DNA of 64,000 bases from NCBI RefSeq assembly GCF_000718515.1, contig NZ_JNZS01000001.1:1-64000 (forward strand), given 5' to 3'. The DNA comes from Micromonospora parva. Its GTDB lineage: Bacteria > Actinomycetota > Actinomycetes > Mycobacteriales > Micromonosporaceae. This document shows, piece after piece, positions 9,029-18,348 of the stretch. The notes under the pieces are model-generated. The model made no database searches. It saw only the letters and a list, made by a program, of their open reading frames with translations, and was not told the DNA's origin. Position numbers and translations under genes: made by a program. How positions within the stretch are numbered: position 1 is the first letter of the stretch; the number at the start of each line of letters is the position of its first letter.

Positions 9029-10060
9029 ATGCCCGATGCCCTGTCCGCCCGCCGTCTCTCCCGCCGTGGTCTCCTGGCCGCCGGTGGCGCCGCCACGCTC
9101 GCCACCCTGCTCGCCGCCTGCGGCACCGGTGACGCCCCCAAGCCCGCTACCGGCAACGGAGGCGGCCCCTGGTCGTTCACCGACGACCGGGGCAGGAAGG
9201 TCGAGGCGCCGGCCCGCCCTACCCGCGTGGTGGCCTTCACCGGCGTGGCGGCCGCACTGATCGATTTCGGTCTCGACAAGCAGCTCGTCGGCGTGTTCGG
9301 TGAGACCAAGCGTGCCGACGGCACGGCCGACCCACAGGCCGGCGACCTGAACGTCGAGGGCGTCGAGATCCTCGGCAACGTGTGGGGCGAGTTCAGCCTG
9401 GAGAAGTACGCGGCGCTGCGCCCCGAACTGCTGGTCACCCACATGTACGACCCGGACGCGCTCTGGTACGTGCCGGACGAGAGCAAGGACAAGATCCTCC
9501 CGCTGGCGCCCAGCGTGGCGGTCACCACCGCCCGGGTGCCGATGACCAAGCCCATCGAGCGGTACGCGGCACTTGCCGAATCGCTCGGCGCGGACCTGTC
9601 CGCCAAGAAGGTCACCGACGCGAAGGCCCGCTTCGACGCCGCCGCCGAAGCGGTCCGGCAGGCCGTCAAGGCCAACCCCGGCATCAAGGTCATGGCCTGC
9701 TCGGGCAGCCCCGACCTGTTCTACGTCTCCAACCCCAAGGTGAGCACCGACCTGATGTACTTCGCCGAGCTGGGCGTCGACATCGTGGTGCCCACCAAGC
9801 TCGAAGCCGGCGACTACTTCGAGGCGCTGAGCTGGGAGAGCGCCGGCAAGTTCCCCGCCGACCTGATCCTACTGGACAACCGCAGCACCGCGCTGCAGGC
9901 CAAGGACCTCACCGCCAAGCCGACCTGGCAGCAACTGCCGGCGGTGAAGGCCAACCAGGTGAGCGCCTGGGACGCGGTGCCCCGCTTCTCGTACGCCGGC
10001 TCCGCGCCGCTGCTGGAGAACCTCGCCACCGCCATCCGGAACGCGAAGAAGGTCAGCTGA
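9029..10060 (+). CDS. Ferric-siderophore-binding lipoprotein (FecB/FepB family; DesE-like), 343 aa
   Basis: Extracytoplasmic receptor delivering ferric hydroxamate siderophore to the divergent FecCD transporter. The N-terminus has twin arginines ([13 protein letters not shown]) and a lipobox LLAAC with Cys31, so it is probably a Tat-exported lipoprotein. Next comes a periplasmic-binding fold: [23 protein letters not shown] opens the first lobe and [13 protein letters not shown] lies in the second lobe. Its start is about 50 bases downstream of the iron box, making it first gene of the biosynthetic operon, 83 bases before desA. Position and family match desE of Streptomyces; the exact ligand is inferred from the linked desABCD genes. 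Confidence 0.92.
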   Translation: MPDALSARRLSRRGLLAAGGAATLATLLAACGTGDAPKPATGNGGGPWSFTDDRGRKVEAPARPTRVVAFTGVAAALIDFGLDKQLVGVFGETKRADGTADPQAGDLNVEGVEILGNVWGEFSLEKYAALRPELLVTHMYDPDALWYVPDESKDKILPLAPSVAVTTARVPMTKPIERYAALAESLGADLSAKKVTDAKARFDAAAEAVRQAVKANPGIKVMACSGSPDLFYVSNPKVSTDLMYFAELGVDIVVPTKLEAGDYFEALSWESAGKFPADLILLDNRSTALQAKDLTAKPTWQQLPAVKANQVSAWDAVPRFSYAGSAPLLENLATAIRNAKKVS

Positions 10061-10143
10061 CGAACACCGCACCTACCCGAGGCGCACCGCCGCGCCTGGG
10101 GTGGGTTCCGGCTGCCCTCGTCGAGAACGTGGAAGGACATTCC

Positions 10144-11685
10144 GTGACCGTGCCGACGTACCCCGTCGAGACCACCACGCCGCCGCCGTCGGCATCGACC
10201 ACCGCGCGGGCCCAGCTGCTGCACGGCGGCTCGGTCGAGCAGTACCGCCGGACAATCGCCGACGGCGTCGACCGGGTCGCCCGCCGGGTGGCGACAGTGG
10301 ACCGTCCCGGCACCGGAATCACGCCGACCGAGCTGGCCCCCCTGGTCGACCGGGTCGACCTGGACCGTCCACTGGGCGACGCGGGCGCCGCGCTCGACGA
10401 GCTGGAGAACGTCTACCTGCGCGACGCCGTCTGGTTCCACCACCCCCGCTACCTGGCCCACCTCAACTGCCCGGTGGCCATCCCGGCGCTGCTCGGCGAG
10501 GCGGTGCTCACCGCCGTGAACTCCTCCCTGGACACCTGGGACCAGAGCGCCGGGGCCACCCTCATCGAGCGCCGGCTGATCGACTGGACCGCCGAACGGA
10601 TCGGCCTCGGCCCGCACGCCGACGGCATCTTCACCAGCGGCGGCAGTCAGTCCAACCTGCAGGCGCTGCTGCTGGCCCGCGAGGAGGCGTGCGTCGGCGC
10701 CGTCGGCCCGTCGGCACGCGCCGAGCTGCTTCCCCGGCTGCGCGTGCTCACCTCCGCCGCCGGTCACTTCAGCGTGCAGAAGTCGGCCAAGCTGCTCGGC
10801 CTCGCCCCGGACGCGGTGATCGCGGTACCCACCGACGCCCGGCGACGGATCCGGCCGGCCGCCGTCCGCGCGGAGATCGCCCGGTGCCGGCAGGCGGGGC
10901 TGGTGGTGATGGCGGTCGTCGGTACCGCCGGCACCACCGACTTCGGTTCGATCGACCCGCTCACCGAGCTAGCCGAGATGTGCGCGACGACCGGCGTCTG
11001 GCTGCACGTGGACGCCGCGTACGGCTGCGGTCTGCTCGTCTCGCCGACGCGCCGGCACCTGCTCGACGGCATCGAGCGGGCCGATTCGGTGACCGTCGAC
11101 TTCCACAAGTCGTTCTTCCAGCCGGTCAGCTCCAGCGCCCTGCTGGTCCGCGACCGGCGGGCGCTGCGGCACGTCACCTACCACGCCGACTACCTCAACC
11201 CGGCCCGGATGGTGGAGCAGCGCATCCCCAACCAGGTCGACAAGAGCCTGCAGACCACCCGCCGCTTCGACGCGCTGAAGCTCTGGCTCACCCTGCGGGT
11301 GATGGGCCCGGACGCGCTCGGCACGCTCTTCGACGAGGTCGTCGACCGGGCCGCCGACGCCTGGCAACTGGTCAGCGAGGACCCACGCTTCGAGGTGGTG
11401 ACGCGCTCCGAGCTGAGCACCGTGGTGTTCCGCTACCTGCCCACCGGCCCCGGCCGGGACCTGGCCGACGCCGCGAACCTGCACGCCCGGGAGGCCCTCG
11501 CCGCGTCCGGTCTCGCCGTGGTCGCCGGGACCCGGGTCGACGGCCGGCACTTCCTGAAGTTCACACTGCTCAACCCGGAAACCACTGTCGACGACGTCGG
11601 GTACGTGCTCGACCTGATCGCCACCCACGCCGGGCGGTACGTGCACGACCACGTCACCGCCGACCTGACCTGCCCCGTCGGCTGA
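10144..11685 (+). CDS. desA: PLP-dependent lysine decarboxylase of siderophore pathway (DesA-like), 513 aa
   Basis: Predicted to decarboxylate L-lysine to cadaverine, the first step of desferrioxamine synthesis, in the cytoplasm. It is a group II (aspartate aminotransferase fold) PLP decarboxylase: [21 protein letters not shown] (cofactor-binding Asp) and [13 protein letters not shown] with Lys322 as the Schiff-base lysine. The GTG at 10144 has GGAAGG 7 bases upstream; the longer open frame in this phase belongs to the preceding gene's other frame. The N-terminal 25 residues are Thr/Pro/Ser-rich and presumably disordered. A related diamine substrate cannot be excluded from sequence alone, but linkage to desB, desC and desD supports lysine. 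Confidence 0.92.
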   Translation: MTVPTYPVETTTPPPSASTTARAQLLHGGSVEQYRRTIADGVDRVARRVATVDRPGTGITPTELAPLVDRVDLDRPLGDAGAALDELENVYLRDAVWFHHPRYLAHLNCPVAIPALLGEAVLTAVNSSLDTWDQSAGATLIERRLIDWTAERIGLGPHADGIFTSGGSQSNLQALLLAREEACVGAVGPSARAELLPRLRVLTSAAGHFSVQKSAKLLGLAPDAVIAVPTDARRRIRPAAVRAEIARCRQAGLVVMAVVGTAGTTDFGSIDPLTELAEMCATTGVWLHVDAAYGCGLLVSPTRRHLLDGIERADSVTVDFHKSFFQPVSSSALLVRDRRALRHVTYHADYLNPARMVEQRIPNQVDKSLQTTRRFDALKLWLTLRVMGPDALGTLFDEVVDRAADAWQLVSEDPRFEVVTRSELSTVVFRYLPTGPGRDLADAANLHAREALAASGLAVVAGTRVDGRHFLKFTLLNPETTVDDVGYVLDLIATHAGRYVHDHVTADLTCPVG

Positions 11686-11720
11686 CGCCGGTGACCACGA
11701 ACCCGCGCCTGGAGACCCCG

Positions 11721-12998
11721 ATGTCCACCCACGACTTCGTCGCCATCGGATTGGGCCCGTACAACCTGGGCCTGGCCTGCCTCACCGCGCCGATCGACGA
11801 ACTCGACGGAGTGTTCCTGGAGGCCCGGCCGAGCCTCGCCTGGCACCCCGGCATGCTGCTGGAGTCGGCCCGGTTGCAGACCCCGTTCATCGCCGACCTG
11901 GTCAGCCTCGCCGACCCGACGTCGCCCTTCTCCTTCCTCAACTATCTGAAGGAGATCGGCCGGCTCTACCCGTTCTACATCCGGGAGAGCTTCTACCCGT
12001 TGCGCAGCGAGTACGACGCGTACTGCCGGTGGGCGGCGGCGAAACTGCCGAACCTGCGTTTCGGTCAGACCGTGACCACAGTGGAGTACGACAGCACTGA
12101 CGAGCGGTACGTGGTGCGGGCCGCCACCGGCACGGGGGAGACCGTCGAATACCGGGCCCGGCATCTGGTGCTCGGCACCGGCACCCCGCCGCACCTGCCG
12201 CCGGCCGTCGCCGGACTGCCCGGCGACGCCGTGCACAACTCCCACTACCTGGAGCACCGCGCGGCGCTGCGCACCAAGCGCAGCATCACCGTGGTGGGCA
12301 GCGGGCAGAGCGCCGCCGAGATCTACCAGGACCTGCTCGGTGACATCGACCGGTACGGCTACCAGCTCAACTGGGTGACCCGCTCACCGCGGTTCTTCCC
12401 GCTCGAATACACCAAGCTGACGCTGGAGATGACCTCACCGGACTACGTGGACTACTTCCACGCGCTGCCCGAGGCGACCCGCTACCGGCTGGAGTCCGCG
12501 CAGAAGGGCCTGTTCAAGGGGATCAACGCCGACCTGATCAACGACATCTTCGACCTGCTCTACGCGCTCAGCGTCGACGGACCGGTGAACACCCGCCTGC
12601 TCACCAACACCGAGCTGGTCAGCGCCGAGCACCAGGACGGTGGGTACACGCTGGGGTTGCGTCAGGTGGAGCAGGAGCGCGACTTCACGCTGCGTACCGA
12701 GGGCCTCGTCCTGGCCACCGGCTACCACTACCGGGTGCCGGAGTTCCTCGCGCCGGTGCGCGACCGGATCCGCTGGGACGCGCACGGCCGCTTCGACGTG
12801 GCCCGCAACTACAGCATCGACCACAGCGGACGGGGCATCTTCCTGCAGAACGCGGGCACCCACACGCACAGCATCACCTCACCGGACCTGGGTATGGGCG
12901 CCTACCGCAACTCCTGGATCATCTCCGAGCTGCTCGGCCGGGAGCACTACCCGATCGAGAAGAGCATCACCTTCCAGGAGTTCGGGGTGTCGTCGTGA
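11721..12998 (+). CDS. desB: Cadaverine/lysine N-hydroxylating flavin monooxygenase (DesB-like), 425 aa
   Basis: FAD- and NADPH-dependent N-monooxygenase of the IucD/SidA/PvdA class, predicted to convert cadaverine to N-hydroxycadaverine. It starts [19 protein letters not shown] (FAD-binding Rossmann GxGPxN), carries [15 protein letters not shown] (NADPH site) near residues 190-205, and ends the fold with [12 protein letters not shown], the ATGY motif of this class. The ATG at 11721 has GGAG about 6 bases upstream. The gene lies 35 bases after desA and its stop overlaps the desC start (GTGA), giving translational coupling. Length is usual for the family. Confidence 0.93.
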   Translation: MSTHDFVAIGLGPYNLGLACLTAPIDELDGVFLEARPSLAWHPGMLLESARLQTPFIADLVSLADPTSPFSFLNYLKEIGRLYPFYIRESFYPLRSEYDAYCRWAAAKLPNLRFGQTVTTVEYDSTDERYVVRAATGTGETVEYRARHLVLGTGTPPHLPPAVAGLPGDAVHNSHYLEHRAALRTKRSITVVGSGQSAAEIYQDLLGDIDRYGYQLNWVTRSPRFFPLEYTKLTLEMTSPDYVDYFHALPEATRYRLESAQKGLFKGINADLINDIFDLLYALSVDGPVNTRLLTNTELVSAEHQDGGYTLGLRQVEQERDFTLRTEGLVLATGYHYRVPEFLAPVRDRIRWDAHGRFDVARNYSIDHSGRGIFLQNAGTHTHSITSPDLGMGAYRNSWIISELLGREHYPIEKSITFQEFGVSS

Positions 12999-13603
12999 CC
13001 ACCGCCTTCACCCGCGTCGACGAGCGGCTCGGCGAGTTCGCGCTGCGGCCGCTCGACCCGGACGCCGACGCGGCGCTGCTGCACGGCTGGGTGACCCACC
13101 CGAAGGCGGCGTTCTGGCTGATGCAGGACGCCGACGAGGCCCAGGTGGCCGAGGAGTACCGGCGGATCGCCGGGCACCCGCACCACGACGCGTACCTCGG
13201 GCTGTGGCGGGGGAGCCCGGCCTTCCTCGCGGAGCGCTACGACCCGGCCCACGTCGAACTTGTCGGCCTCTACGACCACCAGCCCGGTGACGTGGGCATG
13301 CACTTCCTCTGCGCGCCGGTCGGCACACCCGTGCACGGCTTCACCCGGGCGGTGATCGGCACCGTGATGGCATGGCTCTTCGACGATCCGACGACCCGAC
13401 GGGTGGTGGTCGAGCCGGACGTGCGCAACACGGCCGTGCACGCGCTGAACGCCGCCGTCGGGTTCACCGTCGTCGGACCGATCGCCAAGCCGGAGAAGGA
13501 CGCGCTGCTCAGCGTCTGCACCCGAGCCCAGTTCCAGGCCGCCGCCGACCGTGCCGCCGTCGACCCCGCCGCCGCCACCCGAACCGAAGGAGCCCCGGCG
13601 TGA
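12995..13603 (+). CDS. desC: Hydroxamate-forming acyl-CoA transferase (DesC-like, GNAT/IucB type), 202 aa
   Basis: Predicted to acylate N-hydroxycadaverine with succinyl-CoA or acetyl-CoA to give the hydroxamate building blocks. The protein is a single GNAT-fold domain of the siderophore type: [20 protein letters not shown] near residues 30-50, a region around [13 protein letters not shown], and [23 protein letters not shown], the C-terminal CoA-binding and substrate part. The last 25 residues are Ala-rich. GTG start overlaps the desB stop and its own stop overlaps the desD start, so desB, desC and desD are coupled. Known DesC enzymes tolerate several acyl donors, which matters because of the acylase gene nearby. 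Confidence 0.9.
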   Translation: MTTAFTRVDERLGEFALRPLDPDADAALLHGWVTHPKAAFWLMQDADEAQVAEEYRRIAGHPHHDAYLGLWRGSPAFLAERYDPAHVELVGLYDHQPGDVGMHFLCAPVGTPVHGFTRAVIGTVMAWLFDDPTTRRVVVEPDVRNTAVHALNAAVGFTVVGPIAKPEKDALLSVCTRAQFQAAADRAAVDPAAATRTEGAPA

Positions 13604-15447
13604 CCACCACCGCCGCCCCCAGCCACCCGCCCGTCGCCACCGCGTACCCCGCCTCCGGCGACCCGGTCGGGCACCTCACCCCGCAGCGGTGGGCCCGGGC
13701 CAACCGGCTGCTGGTCCGCAAGGCGCTCGCCGAGTTCACCCACGAGCGGCTGCTCACCCCGCAGGCCGTGGCCGGCCCCGACGACCGGCAGTGGTACGAG
13801 ATCCACAGCGACGACGGCACTGTCAGCTACCGGTTCGCGGCGCGGGTACTCGCCCTGTCCCACTGGCAGATCGACGCGGACAGCATCACCCGGCACCGCG
13901 ACGGCACGTCGCTGGCACCGGACGCGGTGGACCTGATCGTCGAACTGCGCGACACCCTCGGGCTCTCCGCGCGGGTGCTCCCGGTCTACCTGGAGGAGAT
14001 CACCTCCACCCTGGCCGGTACCGCGTACAAGCTGACCCAGGCCGCGCCGAGCGCCGCCGAGCTGGCCGAGGCGGACTTCCAGACCATCGAGACCTCGATG
14101 ACCGAGGGCCACCCCTGCTTCGTGGCGAACAACGGTCGGCTCGGCTTCGGCGTCGACGAGTACCACCGGTACGCGCCGGAGGCCGCCGCTCCGGTGCGGT
14201 TGGAGTGGCTGGCCGCGCACCGGGACCACTCGACGTTCAGCAGCGCCGCCGACCTCGACTACGACACGCTCATCGAGGGCGAGCTGGACGCCGGGACCCG
14301 GGCCCGGTTCGCGGCCACGATGACCGATCTCGGGCTGGACCTCGCCGACTACCACCTGATCCCGGCGCACCCGTGGCAGTGGTGGAACAAGCTGGCCGTC
14401 ACCTTCGCCGGTGAGCTTGCCGAGCGTCGGCTGGTGCACCTCGGCCCCGGGCCGGACGTGTACCTCGCCCAGCAGTCCATCCGCACCTTCTTCAACGTCA
14501 GCGAGCCGGGCCGGCACTACGTCAAGACCGCCCTGTCGGTGCTGAACATGGGCTTCATGCGGGGGCTGTCGGCGGCGTACATGGCGGCCACCCCGGCGAT
14601 CAACGACTGGCTGGCCGACCTGATCGCCGGCGACGAGGTGCTGACCGGCACCGGGCTGACCGTCATCCGGGAGCGGGCCGCGGTGGGTTACCGGCACCGC
14701 CAGTACGAGGCGGCGACCGACCGCACCTCCCCGTACCGCAAGATGTTGGCCGCCCTGTGGCGGGAGAGCCCGGTGCCCGACCTGGCGCCGGGGGAGCGAC
14801 TGTCCACCATGGCCGCGCTGCTGCACGTCGACGACGAGGGCCGGGCGCTCGCGGCGGCACTGATCGCCCGGTCCGGCCTGGCACCCGAGGTGTGGCTGCG
14901 CCGCTACCTGGACGCCTACCTGACCCCGCTGCTGCACAGCTTCTACGCGTACGACCTGGCCTTCATGCCGCACGGCGAGAACGTCATCCTGGTCCTCGAC
15001 GAGCAGGACACGGTCCAGCGGGTGATCTTCAAGGACATCGCCGAGGAGATCGCGGTGATGAGTTCCGACGTCGAGCTGCCGGCGGCGGTGGAGCGGATCC
15101 GCGTCGAGGTGCCCGACGACACCAAGCTGCTCAGCATCTTCACCGACGTGGTGGACTGCTTCCTGCGGCACCTCAACGCGGTCCTGGTCGAGGCAGGTGT
15201 GCTCGCCGAGGACGACTTCTGGCGTACGGTCGCGGCCTGCGCCGCCGACTACTTCGACCGGGTGCCACACCTGGCCGAGCGGGTCCGCCACTACGACCTG
15301 TTCGCGCCGGAGTTCACGCTGTCCTGCCTCAACCGGCTGCAGTTGCGCGACAACCAGCAGATGATCAACCTGGCCGATCCGTCGGCGGCACTCCAGTTCG
15401 TCGGCACGCTCACCAACCCGCTGGCCGCCCACGCGCCGGCCCGGTGA
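13600..15447 (+). CDS. desD: NIS siderophore synthetase (IucA/IucC family; DesD-like), 615 aa
   Basis: ATP-dependent NRPS-independent siderophore synthetase, predicted to condense and cyclise hydroxy-succinyl-cadaverine units into desferrioxamine-type products. Family blocks are visible: TEGHPCFVANNGRLGFGVDEYHRYAPE (about residues 168-192), LIPAHPWQWWN, GPDVYLAQQSIRTFFN and KTALSVLNMGFMRGLS in the synthetase domain, and HSFYAYDLAFMPHGENVILVLDEQD in the FhuF-like C-terminal part. The GTG at 13600 has GAAGGAG 7 bases upstream and overlaps the desC stop. It is the last gene of the operon; no clear terminator follows before 15497. Confidence 0.94.
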   Translation: MTTTAAPSHPPVATAYPASGDPVGHLTPQRWARANRLLVRKALAEFTHERLLTPQAVAGPDDRQWYEIHSDDGTVSYRFAARVLALSHWQIDADSITRHRDGTSLAPDAVDLIVELRDTLGLSARVLPVYLEEITSTLAGTAYKLTQAAPSAAELAEADFQTIETSMTEGHPCFVANNGRLGFGVDEYHRYAPEAAAPVRLEWLAAHRDHSTFSSAADLDYDTLIEGELDAGTRARFAATMTDLGLDLADYHLIPAHPWQWWNKLAVTFAGELAERRLVHLGPGPDVYLAQQSIRTFFNVSEPGRHYVKTALSVLNMGFMRGLSAAYMAATPAINDWLADLIAGDEVLTGTGLTVIRERAAVGYRHRQYEAATDRTSPYRKMLAALWRESPVPDLAPGERLSTMAALLHVDDEGRALAAALIARSGLAPEVWLRRYLDAYLTPLLHSFYAYDLAFMPHGENVILVLDEQDTVQRVIFKDIAEEIAVMSSDVELPAAVERIRVEVPDDTKLLSIFTDVVDCFLRHLNAVLVEAGVLAEDDFWRTVAACAADYFDRVPHLAERVRHYDLFAPEFTLSCLNRLQLRDNQQMINLADPSAALQFVGTLTNPLAAHAPAR

Positions 15448-15496
15448 CCGCGAATCGCGGTTGATCATTGTTGCCGTCAGCGGGTGCAATAGGCGG

Positions 15497-15997
15497 ATGG
15501 GAGTCCTGAGCACCGCCAGCCTGTTCGCCGCCACAGTGACCACCGGCCTGACCGCCGGGTTGTTCGCCGCCTTCGCGTACGCGGTCATGCCGGGTCTGGC
15601 GCGTACCGACGACCGGACGTTGGTGCTCGCCATGCGGCGGATCAACGAGTCGATCCTCAACGGATGGTTCGCGGTGTGCTTCGGCGGCGCGCTGCTGTTC
15701 ACGCTGCTGGCGGCGGCGCTGCAGCTCGGTGCCGGGCGTCGGACGGTGTTGCCGTGGGTCGCCGCCGCACTGCTGCTGTACCTGGTGGTGCTCGGCGTCA
15801 CCGCCGTGGTCAACGTGCCGCTCAACAACGTGCTGGCCCGCGCCGGCGACGTCGACGACGGCACCGACCTCGCCGCCCTGCGGTCGCGTTTCGAGCTCAC
15901 CTGGGTACGCGGCAACGTGGTCCGGGCCGTCGCGTCGACCGGCGCCTTCGGGTTGCTGGCCTGGGCGCTGGTGGCGCAGGGCCGGCTGTCCGGCTGA
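15497..15997 (+). CDS. DUF1772 (anthrone oxygenase-like) membrane protein, 166 aa
   Basis: Small integral membrane protein with four hydrophobic helices. It resembles the DUF1772 family: TTGLTAGLFAAFAYAVMPGLARTDD at the N-terminus, a conserved RxINxxxxN-like stretch (MRRINESILNGWF) and VVNVPLNNVLA in the third segment. The ATG at 15497 is preferred to a TTG at 15461 because homologues begin right at the first helix. Biochemical role in bacteria is not established; some family members occur with polyketide tailoring genes, but nothing here suggests that. It is 49 bases downstream of desD, possibly read through from it, and converges with the MarR gene. Confidence 0.8.
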   Translation: MGVLSTASLFAATVTTGLTAGLFAAFAYAVMPGLARTDDRTLVLAMRRINESILNGWFAVCFGGALLFTLLAAALQLGAGRRTVLPWVAAALLLYLVVLGVTAVVNVPLNNVLARAGDVDDGTDLAALRSRFELTWVRGNVVRAVASTGAFGLLAWALVAQGRLSG

Positions 15998-16034
15998 GCC
16001 GGGTGAGTGACCGACCGGGCCGCCGCCGGCTCAG
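15994..16034. terminator. Hairpin spanning two convergent stop codons
   Basis: CTGAGCCGG (15994-16002) and CCGGCTCAG (16026-16034) form perfect 9-base arms. They contain the stop codons of the DUF1772 gene and the leftward MarR gene, so this may serve as a shared bidirectional terminator. Confidence 0.4.
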
Positions 16035-16510
16035 TCGGTCGGCTCCGCGGTGCCGGCGCGCTGGAACGCGAGGGCCAGTTGGGTGAGGTCGAAGCCTTCG
16101 AAGTGCTGCAGGAACCGGCGGCGTACGGCGGCCAGGTGGCTGGGCCAGGACTCCGTCAGGCGGGCGAAGCCGGCGTCGGTGAGGACGGCGTTCCAGCCGC
16201 GCGCGTCCTCCTCGCACCGTTCCCGCCGGACCAGCCCCTGCGTCTCCAGCCGGATGATCGTGCGGGTCATGCCGCTGAGCGAGAGGTGGCAGAGCGCTGC
16301 GAGCTCGTTCATCCGCATCCGCCGCTCCGGCGTCTCGGAGAGGTTCATCAGCGCGGTGTACTCGGTGAGTGGTAGCTGACGGTCACCGACCATGTCGGCG
16401 TCGATCACGCGGGGCAGCACGTGCATCACCTGGCCCAAGGCGCGGACCAGGGCTTCCTCGTCCGGGCTGAGGGGTTGCGGAGTCGCTGCTGAGGGATCGG
16501 GCATCCTCAT
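16031..16510 (-). CDS. MarR-family transcriptional regulator, 159 aa
   Basis: Winged-helix dimeric regulator. The DNA-binding core is LPLTEYTALMNLSETPERRMRMNELAALCHLSLSGMTRTIIRLETQGLVRRERCEEDARGW, with the recognition helix around SLSGMTRTIIRLE and the wing in the RRERCEEDARGW segment. It is divergent from the FMN reductase gene at 16642, with two related inverted repeats in the 131-base gap, so it probably represses itself and that gene. MarR proteins of such pairs usually respond to phenolic or redox-active ligands; the ligand here is not deducible. Confidence 0.9.
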   Translation of the reverse strand: MRMPDPSAATPQPLSPDEEALVRALGQVMHVLPRVIDADMVGDRQLPLTEYTALMNLSETPERRMRMNELAALCHLSLSGMTRTIIRLETQGLVRRERCEEDARGWNAVLTDAGFARLTESWPSHLAAVRRRFLQHFEGFDLTQLALAFQRAGTAEPTD

Positions 16511-16517
16511 ATCATAC

Positions 16518-16536
16518 TTGTTTGACTGAGCAAATG
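16518..16536. promoter_or_regulatory. MarR-type operator, imperfect copy
   Basis: TTGTTTGACTGAGCAAATG matches the perfect operator at 16574-16592 at 13 of 19 positions and keeps TTTG/CAAA half-sites. It lies just upstream of the leftward MarR start codon at 16510, suited to autorepression. Confidence 0.55.
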
Positions 16537-16574
16537 CTTACCCTCCGTGTGACCACGCCCATAGGGCACATATT

Positions 16575-16592
16575 TGCTTGACCAATCAAGCA
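16575..16592. promoter_or_regulatory. MarR-type operator, perfect inverted repeat
   Basis: TGCTTGA-CCAA-TCAAGCA has perfect 7-base arms with a 4-base centre, and is AT-rich compared with its surroundings. It lies 49 bases upstream of the FMN reductase ATG, where promoter elements are expected. Likely binding site for the divergently encoded MarR protein. Confidence 0.7.
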
Positions 16593-16641
16593 CCGGTTAG
16601 CGTTCCCGTCGTCCGGCACGCACCTCTGAAAGGCACCACAC

Positions 16642-17202
16642 ATGACCAGGATCGGGATCATCCTCGGCAGCACCCGCCCGGGGCGTAACGGCGAGGCCGT
16701 CGCCCGCTGGGTGCTCGAGATCGCCAAGCAGCGCTCCGACGCGGAGTACGAGCTGATCGACCTGCTCGACTACCAGCTGCCGCACCTCGACGAGGCGTAC
16801 CCGCCCTCAATGGGCCAGTACAGCCAGCCGCACACCAAGCGGTGGGCCGAGACGATCGCGTCGTTTGACGGGTTCATCATCGTCACCCCCGAGTACAACC
16901 ACTCGACCTCGGGTGCCCTGAAGAACGCCATCGACTTCCTCTACGCCGAGTGGAACAACAAGGCCGTCGGCTTCGTCAGCTACGGCTCGGTCGGCGGCGC
17001 GCGCGCCGTGGAGCACCTGCGTCTGATCTCCGGCGAGCTGCAGATGGCCGACGTGCGCTCGCAGGTCGCGCTGTCGCTCTTCACCGACTTCGAGAACTTC
17101 AGCGTCTTCAAGCCCGGCCCGTTCCAGCAGGACGCGCTGAACACCACCCTCGACCAGGTTGTCGCCTGGAGCGCGGCGCTCGCCCCGCTGCGCAAGGGCT
17201 GA
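16642..17202 (+). CDS. NAD(P)H-dependent FMN reductase (flavodoxin-like fold), 186 aa
   Basis: FMN-binding oxidoreductase that reduces quinones, azo compounds or similar electrophiles with NAD(P)H. The phosphate-binding loop is GSTRPGRNGE (residues 9-18) and the flavin-ring loop is TPEYNHSTSGALKNAIDFL, both hallmarks of the NADPH_dep_FMN_red family. AAAGG precedes the ATG at 16642 by about 10 bases. It is divergent from a MarR regulator with an inverted-repeat operator between them, implying induction by a redox-active or aromatic compound. A strong hairpin terminator follows. Confidence 0.92.
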   Translation: MTRIGIILGSTRPGRNGEAVARWVLEIAKQRSDAEYELIDLLDYQLPHLDEAYPPSMGQYSQPHTKRWAETIASFDGFIIVTPEYNHSTSGALKNAIDFLYAEWNNKAVGFVSYGSVGGARAVEHLRLISGELQMADVRSQVALSLFTDFENFSVFKPGPFQQDALNTTLDQVVAWSAALAPLRKG

Positions 17203-17214
17203 GCGTTCGCTGAT

Positions 17215-17252
17215 CCGGATACGGCCGCGGGGGATCCCGCGGCCGTATCCGG
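17215..17252. terminator. Bidirectional hairpin terminator
   Basis: Perfect 17-base arms (17215-17231 and 17236-17252) around a 4-base loop GGAT, placed between the stop codons of the rightward FMN reductase and the leftward SDR gene. One of the strongest hairpins in the window. Confidence 0.85.
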
Positions 17253-17256
17253 GCAT

Positions 17257-18195
17257 TCAGGCCAGCCGTGCGCCGGCGAGCAGGTCCAGCGAGAGCTGCC
17301 ACAGTCGGGCCGCCGCCACCGGATCGGTCGCGTGGTCGGCCACGCCTCGTAGCGGCGTCTCCGGGCTGTGGCGTACCGCCTGCTCGCAGTCCTCGAAATA
17401 CCGGCCGCCGATGCCCGCCAGATGCGGCCCCGCGGCAAGCAGCACAGAGGTCGCCGCGCCCTGCTGCGGGGTCTTGAAGTCGTACGCCGGAAGGCTCGCG
17501 TAGTCCTCCTCGGTGAGGTGCCGCCCCAGGTTCGTGGCGACGGCGCCCGGGTTGGCCGCGTTGACGGCGATGCCGTCGTCGGCCCAGCGCCGGTTCGCCT
17601 CGACAGCGAACAGCGCGGTGGCGGTCTTCGACTCACCGTAGGCGAGGAGACGGTCGTAGGGGCGTTCCCGGAAGTTGACGTCCTCGAAGACCATCGGGGC
17701 CTGAACGTGGGCGATGGAGCTCAGTGACACCACGCGGGCCCGACCGGCGCTGGCGAGTGCCCGGTGCAGCCCTGTGGCGAGTGCGAAATGGCCGAGGTGG
17801 TTCGTGGCGAACTGCAACTCCCAACCCTCCGCGGTCCGCATCTCGGGGGTCGCCGACACCCCGGCGTTGTTGACCAGCATGTGCAGGGGCCCGTCCCAGG
17901 CGGCGACGAAAGCGGCGACCGACCGTTGGTCGGACAGGTCCAACGACGCGACCCGGACCAGCCGGTCCACGGCCCCGGTGCCGATCTCCCGAGCGGCCCG
18001 TTCTCCGGCCCGCACGTCCCGTACCGCCAGGGTCACCTCGGCGCCGGCCATGGCGAGCGCCCGGGCGGTCTCCACGCCGATGCCCGAGGAGGCGCCGGTG
18101 ACGATGGCGCGCTGCCCGGTCAGGTCGACACCGGCCACGACGTCGGTGGCGGTGGACCGGGCGTTGAACGGTGTGGTGACGCGTGTTTCAGCCAT
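17257..18195 (-). CDS. Short-chain dehydrogenase/reductase (SDR), 312 aa
   Basis: NAD(P)-dependent oxidoreductase with a Rossmann fold. Cofactor site is VTGASSGIGVETARAL (about residues 32-47), NNAG appears as MLVNNAGVSATPEM, and the active site includes SLSSIAH and the catalytic YGESK (Tyr-x-x-x-Lys). The AAVRDVRAGE region after the second strand suggests NADP(H) preference. Length and the FATNHLGHF block resemble retinol-dehydrogenase/WW-oxidoreductase-like SDRs. It is divergent from a LysR regulator at 18349, the probable controller. The substrate cannot be named. Confidence 0.91.
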   Translation of the reverse strand: MAETRVTTPFNARSTATDVVAGVDLTGQRAIVTGASSGIGVETARALAMAGAEVTLAVRDVRAGERAAREIGTGAVDRLVRVASLDLSDQRSVAAFVAAWDGPLHMLVNNAGVSATPEMRTAEGWELQFATNHLGHFALATGLHRALASAGRARVVSLSSIAHVQAPMVFEDVNFRERPYDRLLAYGESKTATALFAVEANRRWADDGIAVNAANPGAVATNLGRHLTEEDYASLPAYDFKTPQQGAATSVLLAAGPHLAGIGGRYFEDCEQAVRHSPETPLRGVADHATDPVAAARLWQLSLDLLAGARLA

Positions 18196-18348
18196 GATCG
18201 ACTTCCTTGTGTCGGGTGTTCCCGGATGGCGATACCGGCCCGCCGTACTGGCGTACGGTGTCGCGGTTCAGCCCTGCCCACCGATCGTGCGCGGTGGTCT
18301 GCGCGGACGGCCAACACGCTCTTCCTGACGTGGCTACAGTCTGTTCCT

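Noticed and set aside
15461-15496. TTG start for the DUF1772 protein
   Set aside because: Adds 12 residues before the usual family N-terminus without a ribosome-binding site.
13270-15915. 881-residue leftward open frame opposite desC and desD
   Set aside because: Shadow of desD; low-complexity and no recognisable fold, while the plus strand has full family matches.
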